Shown here piece after piece: positions 20,280-21,661 of a stretch of 21,661 bases of DNA; position 1 is the first letter of the stretch; each line of letters opens with the position of its first letter. The DNA is from WHSM01 sp050701635 (GTDB lineage Bacteria; Actinomycetota; Actinomycetes; Mycobacteriales; Micromonosporaceae): positions 1 through 21,661 of the forward strand of contig JBOGDF010000045.1 of assembly GCA_050701635.1 (NCBI GenBank). The letters run 5' to 3'. Made by a program: the position numbers and the translations under genes. Below the pieces are notes generated by a model. The model ran no database searches, had not been told where the DNA came from, and saw only the letters and a program-made list of their open reading frames with translations.

Positions 20280-21476
20280 GTGGCACGCCGGCTGTTCACG
20301 TCCGAATCCGTGACCGAAGGGCACCCCGACAAGATCGCTGACCAGATCAGCGACGGGATCCTCGACGCCCTGCTCAGCGAGGATCCTCGCAGCCGGGTCG
20401 CGGTCGAGACGCTTATCACCACCGGCCAGGTGCACGTCGCCGGCGAGGTGACCACCAACGCGTACGCCGACATCGCCGCGATCGTCCGCGAGACGATCCT
20501 GGGCATCGGCTACGACTCGTCCAAGAAGGGTTTCGACGGCGCCTCCTGTGGCGTCAGCGTCTCCATCGGCGCGCAGTCGCCCGACATCGCCCAGGGCGTG
20601 GACACCGCGTACGAGACGCGTACCGGTGAGTCCGCCGCCGACGACCTGGACAAGCAGGGCGCCGGCGACCAGGGCATGATGTTCGGCTTCGCCTGCTCCG
20701 AGACCCCCGAGCTGATGCCGCTGCCGATCGCGCTGGCGCACCGGCTCTCGCAGCGGCTGTCCGCGGTACGCAAGGACGGCACGATCCCGTACCTGCGGCC
20801 CGACGGCAAGACCCAGGTCACCGTGGAGTACGAGGGGCTCAAGCCGGTACGGCTGAACACCGTCGTGGTCTCCAGCCAGCACGCGCCCGACATCTCGCTG
20901 GACTCGCTGCTCACCCCGGACATCCGGGAGCACGTGATCGCCCCCGAGCTGGAGAGCCTGGGCCTGGAGGTCGACGACTACCGGCTGCTGGTCAACCCGA
21001 CCGGGCGGTTCGAGATCGGCGGCCCGATGGGCGACGCCGGCCTCACCGGCCGCAAGATCATCGTGGACACGTACGGCGGGTACGCCCGGCACGGCGGTGG
21101 CGCGTTCTCCGGCAAGGACCCGTCGAAGGTGGACCGGTCCGCGGCGTACGCGATGCGCTGGGTGGCGAAGAACGTGGTCGCGGCCGGGCTGGCCGAGCGG
21201 TGCGAGACCCAGGTGGCGTACGCCATCGGCAAAGCCCAGCCGGTGAGCCTGTTCGTGGAGACCTTCGGCACCGAGAACGTGCCGGTGGACCGGATCGAGA
21301 AGGCGATCGGCGAGGTGTTCGACCTGCGGCCCGCCGCGATCATCCGGGATCTGGACCTGCTGCGCCCGATCTACCAGCAGACCGCGGCGTACGGCCACTT
21401 CGGCCGTGAGCTGCCGGACCTCACCTGGGAGCAGACCGACCGCGCCGCCGACCTCAAGTCGGCAGCCGGCGCCTGA
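20280..21476 (+). CDS. metK: S-adenosylmethionine synthetase
   Basis: A 398-residue cytoplasmic enzyme that makes S-adenosylmethionine from methionine and ATP. Family signatures: GHPDK at 14-18, the GAGDQG loop at 127-132, DAGLTGRKIIVDTYGG, and the P-loop-like GGGAFSGKDPSKVD starting at 272. The N-terminus RRLFTSESVTEGHPDKIADQISD begins just after the chosen GTG, which has GAGGAG 4 nt upstream. An in-frame GTG at 20202 would add 26 residues but would run through the -10 box, so I rejected it. A 12-bp hairpin terminator follows the stop. In actinomycetes SAM feeds methylation and secondary metabolism. Identification is certain. Confidence 0.97.
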   Translation: MARRLFTSESVTEGHPDKIADQISDGILDALLSEDPRSRVAVETLITTGQVHVAGEVTTNAYADIAAIVRETILGIGYDSSKKGFDGASCGVSVSIGAQSPDIAQGVDTAYETRTGESAADDLDKQGAGDQGMMFGFACSETPELMPLPIALAHRLSQRLSAVRKDGTIPYLRPDGKTQVTVEYEGLKPVRLNTVVVSSQHAPDISLDSLLTPDIREHVIAPELESLGLEVDDYRLLVNPTGRFEIGGPMGDAGLTGRKIIVDTYGGYARHGGGAFSGKDPSKVDRSAAYAMRWVAKNVVAAGLAERCETQVAYAIGKAQPVSLFVETFGTENVPVDRIEKAIGEVFDLRPAAIIRDLDLLRPIYQQTAAYGHFGRELPDLTWEQTDRAADLKSAAGA

Positions 21477-21487
21477 TCGACCTCGGT

Positions 21488-21524
21488 CACAGGCCCACAC
21501 CCCATCGCGGGTTGTGGGCCTGTG
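21488..21524 (+). terminator. Strong terminator hairpin after metK
   Basis: CACAGGCCCACA at 21488-21499 and TGTGGGCCTGTG at 21513-21524 form a perfect 12-bp stem with a 13-nt loop, 11 nt after the metK stop. There is no T-run, as is common for actinobacterial terminators. It is the longest perfect inverted repeat I found in the window. Confidence 0.8.
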
Positions 21525-21541
21525 GCGTGTCCGGGGTCTGG

Positions 21542-21547
21542 TAGTAC
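21542..21547 (+). promoter_or_regulatory. Candidate -10 box of a leaderless transcript for the last gene
   Basis: TAGTAC ends 6 nt before the GTG at 21554. No ribosome binding site is visible in between, so a leaderless transcript is plausible. The last hexamer base is C rather than T (a T follows), and no -35 is clear. Confidence 0.35.
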
Positions 21548-21553
21548 TTTCCC

Positions 21554-21661
21554 GTGGCATCCAGACCGGCACCCTCCTCCAGCGGCACCCGAGCCGCCCC
21601 GGCGTCACCCCGCGCGCCGGGCGACGCCTCCGGGTCCCGCCGCGCCCCGGCGGAACGGCGA
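21554..21661 (+). CDS. priA: Start of a gene, probably primosomal protein N' (PriA)
   Basis: An open frame runs from GTG 21554 to the window end without a stop (36 codons). It is rich in Ala, Pro, Ser and Arg, low-complexity, and has no recognisable domain yet. The priA name rests only on synteny: in Streptomyces and Mycobacterium, as I recall, metK is followed by priA, whose actinobacterial proteins have Ala/Pro-rich N-termini. PriA restarts stalled replication forks, though actinobacterial versions may lack helicase activity. G/C-rich third positions and the leaderless-type promoter support a real start. The identity is an inference that the next few hundred bases would settle. Confidence 0.5.
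   Translation, partial: MASRPAPSSSGTRAAPASPRAPGDASGSRRAPAERR

Noticed and set aside
1..21661. tRNA, rRNA, CRISPR, insertion sequence or prophage signals
   Set aside because: I looked for them and saw none: no cloverleaf-like segment, no regularly spaced repeats, no transposase or integrase frame and no terminal inverted repeats flanking a gene.

Overview
The window is very GC-rich (roughly 70% or more by eye), and its coding genes have strongly G/C-biased third positions and frequent GTG starts. Gene content and order (aroE, aroC-K-B-Q, efp, nusB, bldD, pyrR-B-C-carA-carB-pyrD-pyrF, an actinobacterial mIHF, gmk, rpoZ, coaBC, metK, probably priA) are those of a filamentous or sporulating actinomycete. 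The presence of BldD, the protein sequences and the abundance of GTAC fit Micromonosporaceae (Micromonospora, Salinispora, Actinoplanes and relatives). That family placement is inference; the phylum-level call is firm. Almost everything is conserved housekeeping DNA. There is no mobile element, prophage, CRISPR array, tRNA or rRNA gene.

Layout. (1) Positions 1-4262 hold the shikimate-pathway block: the 3' end of aroE, a short A24 prepilin peptidase, then aroC, aroK, aroB and aroQ joined by 4-nt stop/start overlaps. (2) Positions 4265-5779 hold efp, nusB and a GNAT acetyltransferase behind a TAGACT -10 box, ending in two hairpins. (3) Positions 5878-6369 hold bldD, the only minus-strand gene, whose promoter region carries a candidate BldD box overlapping the -10. 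(4) Positions 6561-16007 hold the pyrimidine operon pyrR-pyrB-pyrC-carA-carB-pyrD-pyrF. It is preceded by an RNA hairpin that matches the PyrR-binding element and buries the pyrR ribosome binding site. All UMP-pathway steps except pyrE are present. (5) Positions 16055-17588 hold mihF, gmk and rpoZ. (6) Positions 17669-21661 hold an uncharacterised 410-aa protein, coaBC, metK with a 12-bp terminator hairpin, and the start of a gene that is probably priA.

How the genes work together. The shikimate block makes chorismate precursors. efp and nusB serve translation and transcription. The pyr operon makes UMP and the carbamoyl phosphate shared with arginine synthesis, and PyrR probably represses it at the level of translation. 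gmk, rpoZ, coaBC and metK supply GDP, RNA polymerase omega, coenzyme A and S-adenosylmethionine. BldD, a c-di-GMP-responsive developmental repressor, sits divergently against the pyr operon.

Most worth a second look: the only two in-frame TTA leucine codons I found lie in the adjacent genes mihF and gmk; the PyrR RNA element overlapping the pyrR ribosome binding site; the candidate BldD self-regulation site; an EF-P loop reading PGKGG rather than the actinobacterial PGKGP; a drop in GC3 across the pyrD/pyrF junction; paired 18-bp tandem duplications in the pyrR and carB 3' ends; an excess of the palindrome GTAC; and the uncharacterised gene at 17669-18901. I ran no computation, so counts and alignments are by eye or from memory of family sequences.
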